From positions 1-64,000 of the forward strand of contig JANXSK010000178.1 of NCBI GenBank assembly GCA_025352695.1: a stretch of 64,000 nt of DNA, given 5' to 3'. Position numbers and translations under genes: made by a program. The DNA is from Ferruginibacter sp. (lineage in GTDB: Bacteria > Bacteroidota > Bacteroidia > Chitinophagales > Chitinophagaceae). The notes under the pieces are model-generated. The model searched no databases, was not told where the DNA came from, and saw only the letters and a list, made by a program, of their open reading frames with translations. Below, in pieces: positions 27,615-37,058 of this stretch (position 1 is the stretch's first letter; each line of letters opens with the position of its first letter).

Positions 27615-28232
27615 TTAAGGCTTTAGAAGTATTTTTTTTTGTTGGTTGTATTCTTCTTGTGTTATAGCACCCTTCTGTAATAATTCAAACAATTTTTGTA
27701 ATTCATCTGCTATCATATTTTGTGAAAAAGAGGAAGTACTAGATATGGCGATTGCTTGTGCCAGTTGAATTGCCTGGTTATTAATTGCAGTTTTTTTATA
27801 TTCTTCCTGTGCATGGGTTATGGTATCTTTCAATATTTTAGGATGGTGGATAAGCTCATAAGTTGTTTCACCCATTTCTGCAGCTGTCTGTATATCAACA
27901 TTACCATAACCAAATAACCTGCCCCAAATACTTTGGTCGTATTCTACATTGTTAATTTTATCAAGTGGACTTTCTTTTGAATACCTGGTAAAAAAACCAC
28001 TTTCATCAACCACTCTAAGATTGGTAATACACCATAAATTATTTTTCCAGTTAAGGTATTCCAGCATAGGATATAATGCTACTGCTAGCGTTACAAGAAG
28101 TCCATTTGTGTGTAAAAGCCAAATGGACAAAGCAGATACTAATAGCCAAATAAATATTGGCAGTACTAATTTTATCCAGTGCTGCCTTGTAATAAGTAAA
28201 ATTTTCTCGTCTTTCTTTAATATTGTCCTCAT
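27615..28232 (-). CDS. Membrane protein with bacterial PH domain and SHOCT domain
   Basis: 205 residues. Two adjacent membrane helices (LVLPIFIWLLVSALSIWLL and GLLVTLAVALYPMLEYL) are followed by a bPH2-type domain (WCITNLRVVDESGFFTRYSKESPLDKINNVEYDQSIWGRLFGYGNVDIQTA), the common cytoplasmic module of YdbS-like proteins, and a C-terminal SHOCT segment (IADELQKLFELLQKGAITQEEYNQQKKILL). Both domains are known from envelope-stress and oligomerising proteins, but no specific role is established. The gene is 36 bp downstream of pepO on the same strand and may be cotranscribed. Confidence 0.85.
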   Translation of the reverse strand: MRTILKKDEKILLITRQHWIKLVLPIFIWLLVSALSIWLLHTNGLLVTLAVALYPMLEYLNWKNNLWCITNLRVVDESGFFTRYSKESPLDKINNVEYDQSIWGRLFGYGNVDIQTAAEMGETTYELIHHPKILKDTITHAQEEYKKTAINNQAIQLAQAIAISSTSSFSQNMIADELQKLFELLQKGAITQEEYNQQKKILLKP

Positions 28233-28268
28233 AAAAATGGAATTAGTTTTTTAACTTAAATAATTACC

Positions 28269-30299
28269 TTACCAGATGTTGACTCTTAAACTATCAGCTC
28301 TGTACATTTTGTCACCTGCTTTTATGCCAAAGGCCTCATAAAATGCAGGGATGTTTACTAATGGTCCGTTTACTCTTTCTTTTGCAGGTGCATGCACATC
28401 TGTTAAAACTTGGCTGGATATGCGCTCTTTTCTTTCTTCATACATCCAGCTGTATGCATAGCCTAAAAAATATCGCTGCATGGGTGTAAGACCATTTATT
28501 TTTTCTTCTTTTTTAAATGCCGCAGTTTTTTTAAATGCATCTATACCTAATAGTAAACCACCGAGGTCAGCAATGTTTTCACCCTGTGTGGCATTTCCAT
28601 TAATGTGTAATGTATCAACCGGCACCATCTCATTAAATTGCTCAATAATGCTTTTAGCTCTTTTATTAAACTGTGCTGCATCCTGTTTGTTCCACCAGTT
28701 TTTTAGGTTACCAGCTTCATCGTACTGGCGGCCCTGGTCATCAAATCCATGTGTAATTTCATGACCGATAGTACTTGCGGCTGCATAGCCATAAACAAAA
28801 GCATTATCCAGGTCTGCATCTTTCATACCTGGCACCGAAAACATACCTGCTGGTAAAACCATTTCATTATTACCTGGATTGTAATAGGCATTATAGGTTT
28901 GCGGTGTCATATCCCATTCAGTTCTGTCAACTGGTTTGGTTAATTTATTTATGTTATATTGATGCCACCATTTGTTTGCCCGCTGTATGTTTAACACATA
29001 GGGCCTTTTATCAATTTGTAAAGTGCTAAAGTCTTTCCACTTATCAGGATAGCCAACCTTTTTAGTAATGGCTGCCAATTTATGATATGCCTTTAATTTT
29101 GTACTGTCACTCATCCATGTTAAATGCGCAATGCGTTCTTTATAAGCTGCACGAATGACTTCTACAAGGTTGCTGTATCTTTTTTTTGCAGTTTCATCAA
29201 AATATTCTTTTACAAAAAGTTGCCCCAGCGCCTCTCCAATGGCATTTTCTTCTGCATCTAATACTCTTTTCCAGCGTGGTCTTGGCGAGTCAGCACCACT
29301 CAGTGATTTGCTATAGTCAAAATAATTATTAAAAGTAACAATGTCCATATAGCGTGCGCTGCCTAATATTAAATGAAATTGTAAATAGTTTTTCCAATCA
29401 TCAATTGAAGTGGTAGTTAATTCTTTGTTGAGAGCAGTATAAAATTCTGGTTGACCAACAATTACAGAATCCAGTTTGTAAATTCCAATGTTTTTTATAA
29501 AATTATTCCAGTTAATTGCAGCAGTTAATTTGGAGAGGCCTGCAATATCCATTTTATTATAATTGGTATAAGGATCTCTGGTATCTTCCAATTTTCGGCT
29601 TGCTTTGGCAAGTTTTGTTTCCAGTAAAAAAACAGCGTCAGCATTTTTTTGAGCCAAAGCTTCCACGTTACCCAATTGCTTAAAGGTTTTTACAAGATAT
29701 GTTTTGTAGGCATTTCTTACAGCCGTTGTACGAGGATCAGTTTTAAAGTAATAATCCCTGTTAGGCATGCCCAATCCGCCTTGGTCTAACCTAAAAGCCA
29801 TTACTTCACTATTTTTATCATCCTGTGCTACGTAATCATTAAAAAAAAATTTGATGCCTTTTGTTTTAAGTTCGGCAGCAACTTCCAGTAGTTCAACAAT
29901 ATTTTTAGTAGCATTTATTTTATCTAAATCATTTTTTAAGGGAGCTAATCCGGCTTTATTGATGGCAATTGTATCCATTGCACTTTGCCAAAAGTCACCA
30001 ATTTTTTGAGTGATGGAACCTTCAGTAGCTTTGGCTGCAACTGCATCTTCATTGATTTTTTTTAAACGGGTGTAATTTTCTTCCATTACCAGGTTACCAA
30101 TGCCCCATCCACTTTCGGATGCAGGGATGGGTGTTCGTTTTATCCATCCACCATTGGCATATAAAAAGAAATCATCACCGGGTTTTATGGTACTATCTAT
30201 ATTACTTGATAAAATATCCACTTTTGAATTTTTTACCGACGGGGTATTACACGCATATAGAAGGATACAAATTGAAGCAAAAAAAAATGACTTTTTCAT
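28269..30299 (-). CDS. pepO: M13 family zinc metallopeptidase (neprilysin/PepO type), lipoprotein
   Basis: 676 residues. The N-terminus MKKSFFFASICILLYACNTPS ends in a lipobox (LYAC), so the enzyme is probably anchored in the periplasm or outer membrane. The peptidase M13 N- and C-terminal domains are complete: NAYYNPGNNEMVLPAGM, the zinc motif HEITH at 513-517 (GHEITHGFDDQGRQYD), GENIADLGGL with the third zinc ligand, and the C-terminal VNGPLVNIPAFYEAFG and CXXW-like end (SLRVNIW). It degrades peptides up to about 40 residues. The length and motifs match the family. Confidence 0.94.
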   Translation of the reverse strand: MKKSFFFASICILLYACNTPSVKNSKVDILSSNIDSTIKPGDDFFLYANGGWIKRTPIPASESGWGIGNLVMEENYTRLKKINEDAVAAKATEGSITQKIGDFWQSAMDTIAINKAGLAPLKNDLDKINATKNIVELLEVAAELKTKGIKFFFNDYVAQDDKNSEVMAFRLDQGGLGMPNRDYYFKTDPRTTAVRNAYKTYLVKTFKQLGNVEALAQKNADAVFLLETKLAKASRKLEDTRDPYTNYNKMDIAGLSKLTAAINWNNFIKNIGIYKLDSVIVGQPEFYTALNKELTTTSIDDWKNYLQFHLILGSARYMDIVTFNNYFDYSKSLSGADSPRPRWKRVLDAEENAIGEALGQLFVKEYFDETAKKRYSNLVEVIRAAYKERIAHLTWMSDSTKLKAYHKLAAITKKVGYPDKWKDFSTLQIDKRPYVLNIQRANKWWHQYNINKLTKPVDRTEWDMTPQTYNAYYNPGNNEMVLPAGMFSVPGMKDADLDNAFVYGYAAASTIGHEITHGFDDQGRQYDEAGNLKNWWNKQDAAQFNKRAKSIIEQFNEMVPVDTLHINGNATQGENIADLGGLLLGIDAFKKTAAFKKEEKINGLTPMQRYFLGYAYSWMYEERKERISSQVLTDVHAPAKERVNGPLVNIPAFYEAFGIKAGDKMYRADSLRVNIW

Positions 30300-30394
30300 T
30301 CCATTAAATTTTAACGCTAAAAATAAAGAATGTTTGTTGAATCAATTATTTATTTCATAAACGGAGTCTGCATTTTTGTTAGTAGCAATATGTA

Positions 30395-30402
30395 TAATTT
30401 TG
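30395..30402 (+). promoter_or_regulatory. Bacteroidota-type -7 element for trmH
   Basis: TAATTTTG, matching TAnnTTTG, 25 bp upstream of the trmH ATG. Confidence 0.5.
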
Positions 30403-30426
30403 AGGTTCATTTTATTTAAATAGATT

Positions 30427-31014
30427 ATGACACCAGAACGTTCTGATAGGCTTACTAAGGTATTAAATAAACGACAATCCGATTTAACAGTTTTACTGGA
30501 AAATGTGTATGATCCGCACAATATTGCTGCAGTTATGCGAACCTGTGATGCAGTTGGTATCCAGGATATATACATCTTAAATAACAAAATACCGCCGCAT
30601 AAAAAATGGAGCGAAAAAAGTTCATCAAGTGCTGCCAAGTGGCTTACCATTCACCAGTTTACCGATGCCCGGGAATGTTTTTTAGCCTTAAGAAAAAAAT
30701 ACAATAAAATTTATACTACCCATTTAAGTACAGATGCTGTTGGCTTATACGAATTAAATTTAACCCAATCTGTTGCATTGGTATTTGGTAATGAACACAG
30801 CGGGGTTAGTGAAGAAATTATAGAAATGGCTGATGGGAATTTTATTATCCCACAGGTGGGTATCATTAAATCATTAAATATATCTGTTGCTTGTGCCGTT
30901 TGTTTATATGAGGCATTTCGCCAAAAAAATAATGCAGGCCATTTTGATGCAGTAAAACTTGAGGGCAAAGAATTAATAACTTTGCGAGAGGCGTGGGGCT
31001 TTATCGAAGAATAA
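30427..31014 (+). CDS. trmH: tRNA (guanosine(18)-2'-O)-methyltransferase
   Basis: 195 residues of the SpoU/SPOUT family. The N-terminus TPERSDRLTKVLNKRQSDLTVLLENVYDPHNIAAVMRTCDAVGI aligns with E. coli TrmH including motif 1 (HN..AVMRTCDAVG). Motif 2 is VALVFGNEHSGVSEEI and motif 3 is IPQVGIIKSLNISVACAVCLYE, which form the SAM-binding trefoil knot. It methylates the ribose of G18 in tRNA. Some paralogues act on rRNA, but the short length without an extra substrate-binding domain favours TrmH. Confidence 0.9.
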   Translation: MTPERSDRLTKVLNKRQSDLTVLLENVYDPHNIAAVMRTCDAVGIQDIYILNNKIPPHKKWSEKSSSSAAKWLTIHQFTDARECFLALRKKYNKIYTTHLSTDAVGLYELNLTQSVALVFGNEHSGVSEEIIEMADGNFIIPQVGIIKSLNISVACAVCLYEAFRQKNNAGHFDAVKLEGKELITLREAWGFIEE

Positions 31015-31382
31015 AAAATGGGGTAGTTAATTACAAAAATGTGTAGGTTAATTTTAATTTTAGATTTAGCATATTGCTATATTAATTTTATTTATTTAAA
31101 ATAATTTTATGATTTTACTTTTTTGATCTACAATCAATAATCTATATTCTTATCTTTTAAGTAACCTTCAGAAGCTGATGTTGCTTTTTTTAATTTTTAA
31201 ATTTGTTAATAAAAATTAAATTTTTCTTCGTGAATTATTAAAAGTACACTTGTGAGGGAAAATAATTCTACACTTTTTTGTATACCTCAATTGCCATTTA
31301 TTTTTATTTATGCACACTTATAATTTCTGGCAGGAATTTAGCCTTGACTTAATAAATTATTATATAATTAAAAATAAAAAAG
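31015..31382. other. Gene-free interval, 368 bp
   Basis: Very AT-rich; no ORF, hairpin or repeat recognised. Confidence 0.45.
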
Positions 31383-31706
31383 ATGAAAAAAGTAATTATG
31401 TTTTTGCTAGTAGCTGGTACATGTACCACTGCAGCAGTAGCTCAGGATACGACTACACCCTCAACTCCAAAAATGGAAAAAAAGTTACAAATGCCAGATT
31501 GTGTAATGATGAAAGACGGCAAGTTATCGTTGATGAAAAGTGGTGTTGTAAGCCAATTGAATAAAGACTTGACTTTAACAAATGGTACTGTAATAAAAGT
31601 AGATGGTACAGTAAAATCTACGGATGGTAGTACCATAAAACTGAAAGAAGGTGAAGCCATAGGGCTTGATGGAAAGCTAATTATGAAGAAAGATATTCCT
31701 ATGTAA
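31383..31706 (+). CDS. Small secreted DUF6799-type protein
   Basis: 107 residues: signal peptide (MKKVIMFLLVAGTCTTAAVAQ), a short linker, then two similar half-repeats, DCVMMKDGKLSLMKSGVVSQLNKDLTLTNGTVIKVDGTV and KSTDGSTIKLKEGEAIGLDGKLIM, as in DUF6799 proteins of Chitinophagaceae. Periplasmic; function unknown. It ends at a very strong bidirectional terminator. Confidence 0.75.
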   Translation: MKKVIMFLLVAGTCTTAAVAQDTTTPSTPKMEKKLQMPDCVMMKDGKLSLMKSGVVSQLNKDLTLTNGTVIKVDGTVKSTDGSTIKLKEGEAIGLDGKLIMKKDIPM

Positions 31707-31720
31707 TCAGCTTTCAGGTT

Positions 31721-31760
31721 TACTAAAAAAGCCACCTTCTTTAGGTGGCTTTTTTAGTAA
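31721..31760. terminator. Bidirectional terminator, 18-bp perfect stem
   Basis: 31721-31738 pairs perfectly with 31743-31760 around a 4-nt loop. The core GCCACCT/AGGTGGC is flanked by A6 and T6, so it works in both directions between the convergent DUF6799 and porin genes. Confidence 0.9.
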
Positions 31761-31786
31761 ATAAAATGAAATAAATTATTACATTA

Positions 31787-32374
31787 TTAATTATTTCTTT
31801 TGTTAAACAGTGTGTAAAAAATACTTATTTGGATGTTGCTATTTTTGAAATCGGGATTAATACCATTCCTTGGTTTAAAATCGCCAATTGAAGAAAGGCC
31901 TGCTGTATAGCGGGCTCCAATACCCAAACCCATCTTAGTGTGATAGCCAAGACCAGCTGCAATTGAAAGGTCGGTAGATTTAGCAAGGCTGTCAATACTG
32001 GAACTCGTTTCACTTGCTTTAAAACCAATCTGCGGACCAGCTTCTACATAAAATCCACCAGTTGCTCTGTATTTTAACAACACCGGAATATTGATGTAGG
32101 CAATTTTAATATTTTCGCTATGTGATGCACTTTCAAATTTGGCACCCTGACTAGAAAATAAAACCTCTGGTTGAATAGCAAAATTATTTCCTATAAAAAA
32201 ACTAATAAAGCCCCCGGCATGTAAACCAATCAAGGAACTTGTTTTTGCATTCTGCCAGCTTCCTGTGCCAGAAAAGTCACTAATGTTAACACCAGCTTTA
32301 ACGCCAATTTCAAATTTTTGAGCAAATGCAGTGGTACTTCCAAAAAATACTAATGTGATGATAATTTTTTTCAT
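31787..32374 (-). CDS. Outer-membrane beta-barrel (porin family) protein
   Basis: 195 residues: signal peptide (MKKIIITLVFFGSTTAFAQ), then FEIGVKAGVNISDFSGTG and an eight-strand barrel pattern (GLHAGGFISFFIGNNFAIQPEVLFSSQGA, INIPVLLKYRATGGFYVEAGPQIGFKAS, DLSIAAGLGYHTKMGLGIGARYTAGLSSI, NSNIQISIFYTLF). This is the OMP_b-brl_2 family frequent in Bacteroidota. It is probably a small non-specific outer-membrane protein; no ligand can be assigned. Confidence 0.88.
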   Translation of the reverse strand: MKKIIITLVFFGSTTAFAQKFEIGVKAGVNISDFSGTGSWQNAKTSSLIGLHAGGFISFFIGNNFAIQPEVLFSSQGAKFESASHSENIKIAYINIPVLLKYRATGGFYVEAGPQIGFKASETSSSIDSLAKSTDLSIAAGLGYHTKMGLGIGARYTAGLSSIGDFKPRNGINPDFKNSNIQISIFYTLFNKRNN

Positions 32375-32629
32375 AAAGTTGTTTTTAATTAGAATCTAAA
32401 ATAACTACTTATTGGTTAATTAGTAAAATAATAATTTACTTATATCTAATAATCTTTGTTAATTTTTTATTTAAAATTTAGTTATATTTTTTATTTGGCG
32501 AATTGTTTTTTACGTGTTTACAGTAACAATTTAATGGCATTGTTGCGAAAAGATTTGCCGTACAAGTGGGCGACGCAAGGATGTTGCAAAGTGCATTTTG
32601 CATGGAAAAAAAATATTTTTATTTGTTGT

Positions 32630-33778
32630 TTACTGAAACTTTATTTTGGTTGCCAATAAAGTAGTACTAAGTCCTAATAAACCGATAACCGTAAATGCCC
32701 ATCGTAAACCTGCTGCCTGAGAAATAAAACCAATTAAAGGAGGCCCTAATAAAAATCCTAAAAAGCCAATTGTTGAAAGTGCTGCCAATGCTGCACCTGG
32801 CGACATAGCAGTAGATTTTCCAGCAAGCCCGTAGGTTATTGGCACTACAGATGATACACCAATACCCACTAACAAAAACCCTACTGTAGCAGGTATAATA
32901 AAGGGGAAAATAACTGCTGTAAACAATCCAGTAGCAACGATGATACCGCTTATTTGTAACATATTTTTTACACCAAATTTTGTAACCAGCCAGTCGGCCA
33001 CAAACCGGCCGCCTGCCATGGAGCTCATAAATGCGATGTAGCCAGAAGTTCTTAAGGAAGCAGGAACATTTAATACCTTTTCAAAATAAACACCACTCCA
33101 GTCGAACATAGTTCCTTCGCAAACCAGCGATCCGAAAACTATGAGACCAAGTTTAAGAATATAGGTATCAGGTTTAGCAAAAAGGGGTTGTTTTGTATTG
33201 GCTTTATCCCGGGGCAACGTGTATTTATAAGCGGCTAAAATTAGCAACACCGAAGCCGTACAAATAATAACAAAGTGTTGAAATGGAGTTAGTTTAAATG
33301 AAATCATTATGGTACTGGTTGCAGCGCCTGAAAAACCGGCCAGGCTCCATAGCCCATGAAAGGAAGCCATGATAGAACGGCCATAAATAGCCTCTACACC
33401 AATTGCCTGAGTGTTAATTGAAATGTTTAAAAGGTTGCCAGAAAAGCCAAACATAAATAATACAGCTGCCAGTTGAAAAGGAGTAGCTGTAAGACCAAGT
33501 AACAATAAAATGGCTGAATAAAATATGGCACCGGCAATCATTATTTTTTTACTTCCATATCTGGCAACTAAAAAACCAGCCAGTGGCAGGCCTACCATTA
33601 AGCCTATTGGTAAAGCAAGTAATACACTTCCCAATCCGGCATCACTCAGGTGCAATTGATTTTTAATATCCGGTATGCGACTAGCCCAGGATGCAAATAC
33701 AAATCCTGCAATAAAAAAGAAAACACTTACCGCAATGCGGTAGGTTCTGTTAATGCTAACAGGCATAGTTAGGGCCAT
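32630..33778 (-). CDS. MFS transporter (YbjJ-like)
   Basis: 382 residues with about 12 membrane helices. The signature between helices 2 and 3 (GFLVARYGSKKIMIAGA) and the absence of a periplasmic domain mark a major facilitator. The N-terminus FASWASRIPDIKNQLHLSDAGLGSVLLALPIGLMVGLPLAG is typical of the YbjJ-like branch. The substrate is unknown. It is 33 bp from the ispH stop on the same strand, so the two may form an operon. Confidence 0.88.
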   Translation of the reverse strand: MALTMPVSINRTYRIAVSVFFFIAGFVFASWASRIPDIKNQLHLSDAGLGSVLLALPIGLMVGLPLAGFLVARYGSKKIMIAGAIFYSAILLLLGLTATPFQLAAVLFMFGFSGNLLNISINTQAIGVEAIYGRSIMASFHGLWSLAGFSGAATSTIMISFKLTPFQHFVIICTASVLLILAAYKYTLPRDKANTKQPLFAKPDTYILKLGLIVFGSLVCEGTMFDWSGVYFEKVLNVPASLRTSGYIAFMSSMAGGRFVADWLVTKFGVKNMLQISGIIVATGLFTAVIFPFIIPATVGFLLVGIGVSSVVPITYGLAGKSTAMSPGAALAALSTIGFLGFLLGPPLIGFISQAAGLRWAFTVIGLLGLSTTLLATKIKFQ

Positions 33779-33811
33779 AAAAAATATTTAGATCAACAAA
33801 TAAAAAACTGA

Positions 33812-35038
33812 TTAAGAAAACTTTTTCAGGATGCTTTGCATGTTGTGCGCTGAAGAAAAAAAGGAAACTAGTTTATTGATAACTCCTTCTACCATTGCAT
33901 CCGGACAACTAGCACCCGATGTTAATAAAATTTTAACAGGTTCTTTATCCGGTAAAAAGCCGGTAGAAGTCCTATCTTGTTTTGTATGATAATTATAATG
34001 TATCACTTCGGTTGGAGAAATTATTTTTTCTTCTGAATTAATGAAATAGGTGGGAAGTGTTGCTTCGCACAACTCAACCAGGTGAGTAGTATTGCTGCTG
34101 TTGTAGCCACCTACAACAATGGCTAAATCTGCAGTAGTTTGTAATAAGCCATACACTGCTGTTTGGTTATCATTGGTGGCATAGCACAATGTATCTCTGG
34201 TATCTGCAAAACGTTCTTCAATGGTTGTTTCTGTTAAGTTATATTTATGCTGCATCACCTGTTTTAAATAGTCAGAAATAGCTTGTGTATCGCTTGCTAG
34301 CATGGTGGTTTGGTTGACAACACCAATACGCTGTAAATCTTCTTTCACATCAAAGCCTTCCGAAAATCTACCTGCGAATTCAGTATAAAATTGAGACCAC
34401 TCTTTTTCTCCCGTAATGTATTTGCTTAACAAAATAGTTTCTGCCATATCATTTACCACAAGCGTAGGCGCATTGCTGGCAGCATGCGAAAAAGTAGCAC
34501 GGGTTTCCTCGTGTGTTGGTTTTCCATGTACTATTACGCTGTACTTTTTTGTGGCAATTTGTTCACTGCGGTTCCATACCTTTTCTACAAAGGGGCAAGT
34601 TGTATTGTATTTAGCTGTGGCTATGCCAATAGTATTTAGTTTTTCTTCTATGGCCAGCGTAGTGCCAAAAGCCGGAATAATTACTACATCTTCTTTACTC
34701 AATGTTTCAAAAGGTACTATTTGGTTGCCATTTGTATCTTGCAAAAATTGTACACCTCTTTGTTGCAAGTCGGCATTTACCTGTGGATTATGAATCATTT
34801 CGCTGAGCAGAAAAATTCGTTTGCCCGGATTTTTATCTATAGTTCTAAATGCAATGTCAATCGCATTTTCTACGCCATAACAAAAACCAAAATGCCGGGC
34901 TAAATAAATTTGTAAAGGGCCAAAATCCAGCAGGGCAGGAGAGAAGTCTTTCTTCATTTTATCCTGCTGCTTGCGTTTATTTTTAATAGCCGCAATTAAA
35001 GGACTACGGTAAATGATGGGAACATTAAATTGTTTCAT
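33812..35038 (-). CDS. ispH: 4-hydroxy-3-methylbut-2-enyl diphosphate reductase (long form)
   Basis: 408 residues, longer than the roughly 310 of E. coli IspH; the long form is also known from plants, cyanobacteria and other Bacteroidota. The three iron-sulfur cysteines are present in HFGFCYGV (Cys53), NTTCPFVEKVW (Cys148) and SGASCPDAMVE near the C-terminus, with HGKPTHEETRAT, GGYNSSNTTHL and the catalytic glutamate context. It makes IPP and DMAPP in the last step of the MEP pathway in the cytoplasm. An internal ATG (MKKDFSPALLDFGP, residue 28) is an alternative start. Confidence 0.94.
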   Translation of the reverse strand: MKQFNVPIIYRSPLIAAIKNKRKQQDKMKKDFSPALLDFGPLQIYLARHFGFCYGVENAIDIAFRTIDKNPGKRIFLLSEMIHNPQVNADLQQRGVQFLQDTNGNQIVPFETLSKEDVVIIPAFGTTLAIEEKLNTIGIATAKYNTTCPFVEKVWNRSEQIATKKYSVIVHGKPTHEETRATFSHAASNAPTLVVNDMAETILLSKYITGEKEWSQFYTEFAGRFSEGFDVKEDLQRIGVVNQTTMLASDTQAISDYLKQVMQHKYNLTETTIEERFADTRDTLCYATNDNQTAVYGLLQTTADLAIVVGGYNSSNTTHLVELCEATLPTYFINSEEKIISPTEVIHYNYHTKQDRTSTGFLPDKEPVKILLTSGASCPDAMVEGVINKLVSFFSSAHNMQSILKKFS

Positions 35039-35429
35039 TAATGCAAAGGTACATTGTTTAGGATTTTTATTTCTGATAGGAGTACTTTCTTTATGTATGA
35101 TTTCTTTAAGGATGAAGCGCTGTAAATATTAGAGGCAGAAAGTGGTATAACAGATAGCTGGAAATAGATAATAAAATTCTTCAAATTATTACACTTAAAC
35201 TCTTCTCTGATAAAACCAATTTACCTACTTTTTTCTTTTTGAAGAAAGAGCCAAAAGTAGGATGAGGCAGAGAATGTATGGTGGTGTGGTAAAACCATCA
35301 TTCTGTCTTACATTTGAAGATTACAAAACTTCTTCCATTAAAAAATATTGTGTGCTTAAATAACCTTTATTTTATTACACGCTTGCTGAAACAATAAATT
35401 ATTTTAATATAATAAAAGACAATCTTGCA
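35039..35429. other. Intergenic region with two hairpins between divergent genes
   Basis: Hairpin 1 at 35224-35261 pairs CCTACTTTT with AAAAGTAGG around an A/T-rich inner stem. Hairpin 2 at 35271-35304 pairs AGAATG-ATGGT with ACCAT-CATTCT with one bulged T. Such pairs of imperfect hairpins occur as intergenic elements in Bacteroidota; they lie upstream of both genes, so a terminator role is unlikely. Confidence 0.45.
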
Positions 35430-36710
35430 ATGATCTTTAAAAAAGCCGACTGGATTAATAACACTGATTTATACGAAGTAAATGTTCGCCAATATACCAA
35501 CGAAGGAACCTTTAATGCCTTTGTAAAAGAGTTGCCGAGGTTAAAAGAAATGGGCGTATCTACCTTATGGTTTATGCCCATTACACCCATTGCGCAAAAA
35601 AATAAAAAGGGTAGTTTGGGCAGTCCATATGCATGTAGTGATTATACTGCCATCAATCCCGAGTTTGGAACGTTGGCAGATTTTAAAGCGTTGGTAAAGC
35701 TGGCGCATAGCATGGATTTTAAAGTGATTATTGATTGGGTGGCTAACCATACCGGCTGGGATCATATCTGGACCATAACATATCCTGCCTATTTCAAAAA
35801 AGACAATAATACAAATGATTTTAAAATTGCCAGTGGCATGGATGATATTATTGAACTCGATTACAGCAACCCTGCTTTGCGAAAAGCAATGATTGGTGCT
35901 ATGAATTATTGGGTAAAGGAATGTGATATTGATGGATTCCGCTGCGATCTTGCTTTTTGGGTAGCACTTGATTTTTGGTTAGAGGCTAGGACCGAACTGG
36001 AAAAAACTAAAACACTGTTTTGGCTGGCAGAAAGTGACCCTTTGGAGCATCCGGATTATTACCAGGCATTTGATGCCTGCTACACCTGGAGATGGATGCA
36101 TAAAACTGAAGAATTTTACAAACAGCATCCCGATAAAAAAATGCTGGATATGATAATACTGCAATACGATCAGACAGGTGGCCCGGATGCGATACCACTT
36201 TGGTTTACATCTAATCACGATGAAAATACCTGGAATGGTACTGAATATGAAAAGTATGGTGATGCAGCGAAAGCCTTTGCTGTATTTAGTTTTACACGGA
36301 ATGGGATGCCGCTGATTTACAGCGGTCAGGAATTACCCAATTTAAAAAGACTACAATTTTTTGATAAGGATCCCATAGAATGGAATGGTAAATATGAGTT
36401 GCATGATTTTTATAAAACGCTTCTAAACCTACATAAAAATAACCCTGCATTAAGCGCAGCAGATGTGGCAGTTACAACCTATAATCTTGCAACAAATACA
36501 CCTGATAATGTGATGGCTTATCTGCGTAAAAACGCAGCACAGGAGGTATTAGTAATCCTAAATTTTAGTCAGCAAATTGTCCATTGCAGTATAATAGACG
36601 AACACCTGACAGGGAAATTTACAGAGGTTTTTGATAAAACTACACATGATTTTACCACGCTAAAAGATATTGATTTACAGCCCTGGGAATACCTGGTGTA
36701 CGAAAAATAA
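35430..36710 (+). CDS. Cytoplasmic GH13 alpha-amylase family enzyme
   Basis: 426 residues without signal peptide. The (beta/alpha)8 motifs are intact: I VIIDWVANHT, II DGFRCDLA with nucleophile Asp173, III FWLAESD with acid/base Glu201, IV FTSNHDEN with His263-Asp264. The N-terminus DLYEVNVRQYTNEGTFNAF is typical of a short-chain maltodextrin-active branch. It probably hydrolyses or transfers alpha-glucosidic bonds in storage or imported maltodextrins. It is a lone gene followed by an intergenic repeat. Confidence 0.9.
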   Translation: MIFKKADWINNTDLYEVNVRQYTNEGTFNAFVKELPRLKEMGVSTLWFMPITPIAQKNKKGSLGSPYACSDYTAINPEFGTLADFKALVKLAHSMDFKVIIDWVANHTGWDHIWTITYPAYFKKDNNTNDFKIASGMDDIIELDYSNPALRKAMIGAMNYWVKECDIDGFRCDLAFWVALDFWLEARTELEKTKTLFWLAESDPLEHPDYYQAFDACYTWRWMHKTEEFYKQHPDKKMLDMIILQYDQTGGPDAIPLWFTSNHDENTWNGTEYEKYGDAAKAFAVFSFTRNGMPLIYSGQELPNLKRLQFFDKDPIEWNGKYELHDFYKTLLNLHKNNPALSAADVAVTTYNLATNTPDNVMAYLRKNAAQEVLVILNFSQQIVHCSIIDEHLTGKFTEVFDKTTHDFTTLKDIDLQPWEYLVYEK

Positions 36711-36771
36711 TTTTGCAGATTGATAATTGAAATTCATTCTCAGTGTATTAAATATTTCAGGAAATAGATAA

Positions 36772-36825
36772 TTGTCCGGGCTAAAAAGCAATGTGGTAAA
36801 TCGTTGCATCGCCCTCTTGTACTTT
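36772..36825 (-). repeat. Dispersed ~55-bp intergenic repeat, copy 2
   Basis: On the minus strand AAAGTACAAGAGGGCGATGC opens the element, identical over its first 22 bases to the copy at 55901, and it ends AGCCCGGACAA. It lies 62 bp after the GH13 stop. Confidence 0.75.
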
Positions 36826-36937
36826 ATTTTTTCAATCAAGCTTTTATGGCCAAAATCTATTGCTACATTTTAATAGAGCGAACTTTAAATTTAATTTTTA
36901 TATTTTATCAGTCAACGCTGCAGATAAAGTGTTAATA

Positions 36938-36968
36938 ATAAAAAAGCCATCAGTATAAACTGATGGCT
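36938..36968 (-). terminator. Rho-independent terminator on the minus strand
   Basis: 10-bp stem 36945-36954 with 36959-36968, 4-nt loop, followed on the minus strand by T-rich sequence. Confidence 0.8.
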
Positions 36969-37010
36969 CCCGGCGGCGTAGGCCGGGCAGATTATTTGTT
37001 GAACATTCGG

Positions 37011-37058
37011 TTAACTCGCGGTTACCGAAGGTGTCCATGATTGATCTGTAGATTGCAT
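37011..37058 (-). CDS. Micro-ORF MQSTDQSWTPSVTAS
   Basis: 15 codons plus TAA behind an optimally spaced AAGGAGG. The peptide is hydrophilic with one Trp and has no signal or transmembrane segment. It could be a leader or regulatory ORF for the following hairpins, or a small peptide in its own right. No family recognised. Confidence 0.35.
   Translation of the reverse strand: MQSTDQSWTPSVTAS

Noticed and set aside
28480-29029. Antisense frames inside pepO
   Set aside because: They mirror the coding strand of a well-supported M13 peptidase gene and show no protein-like features of their own.
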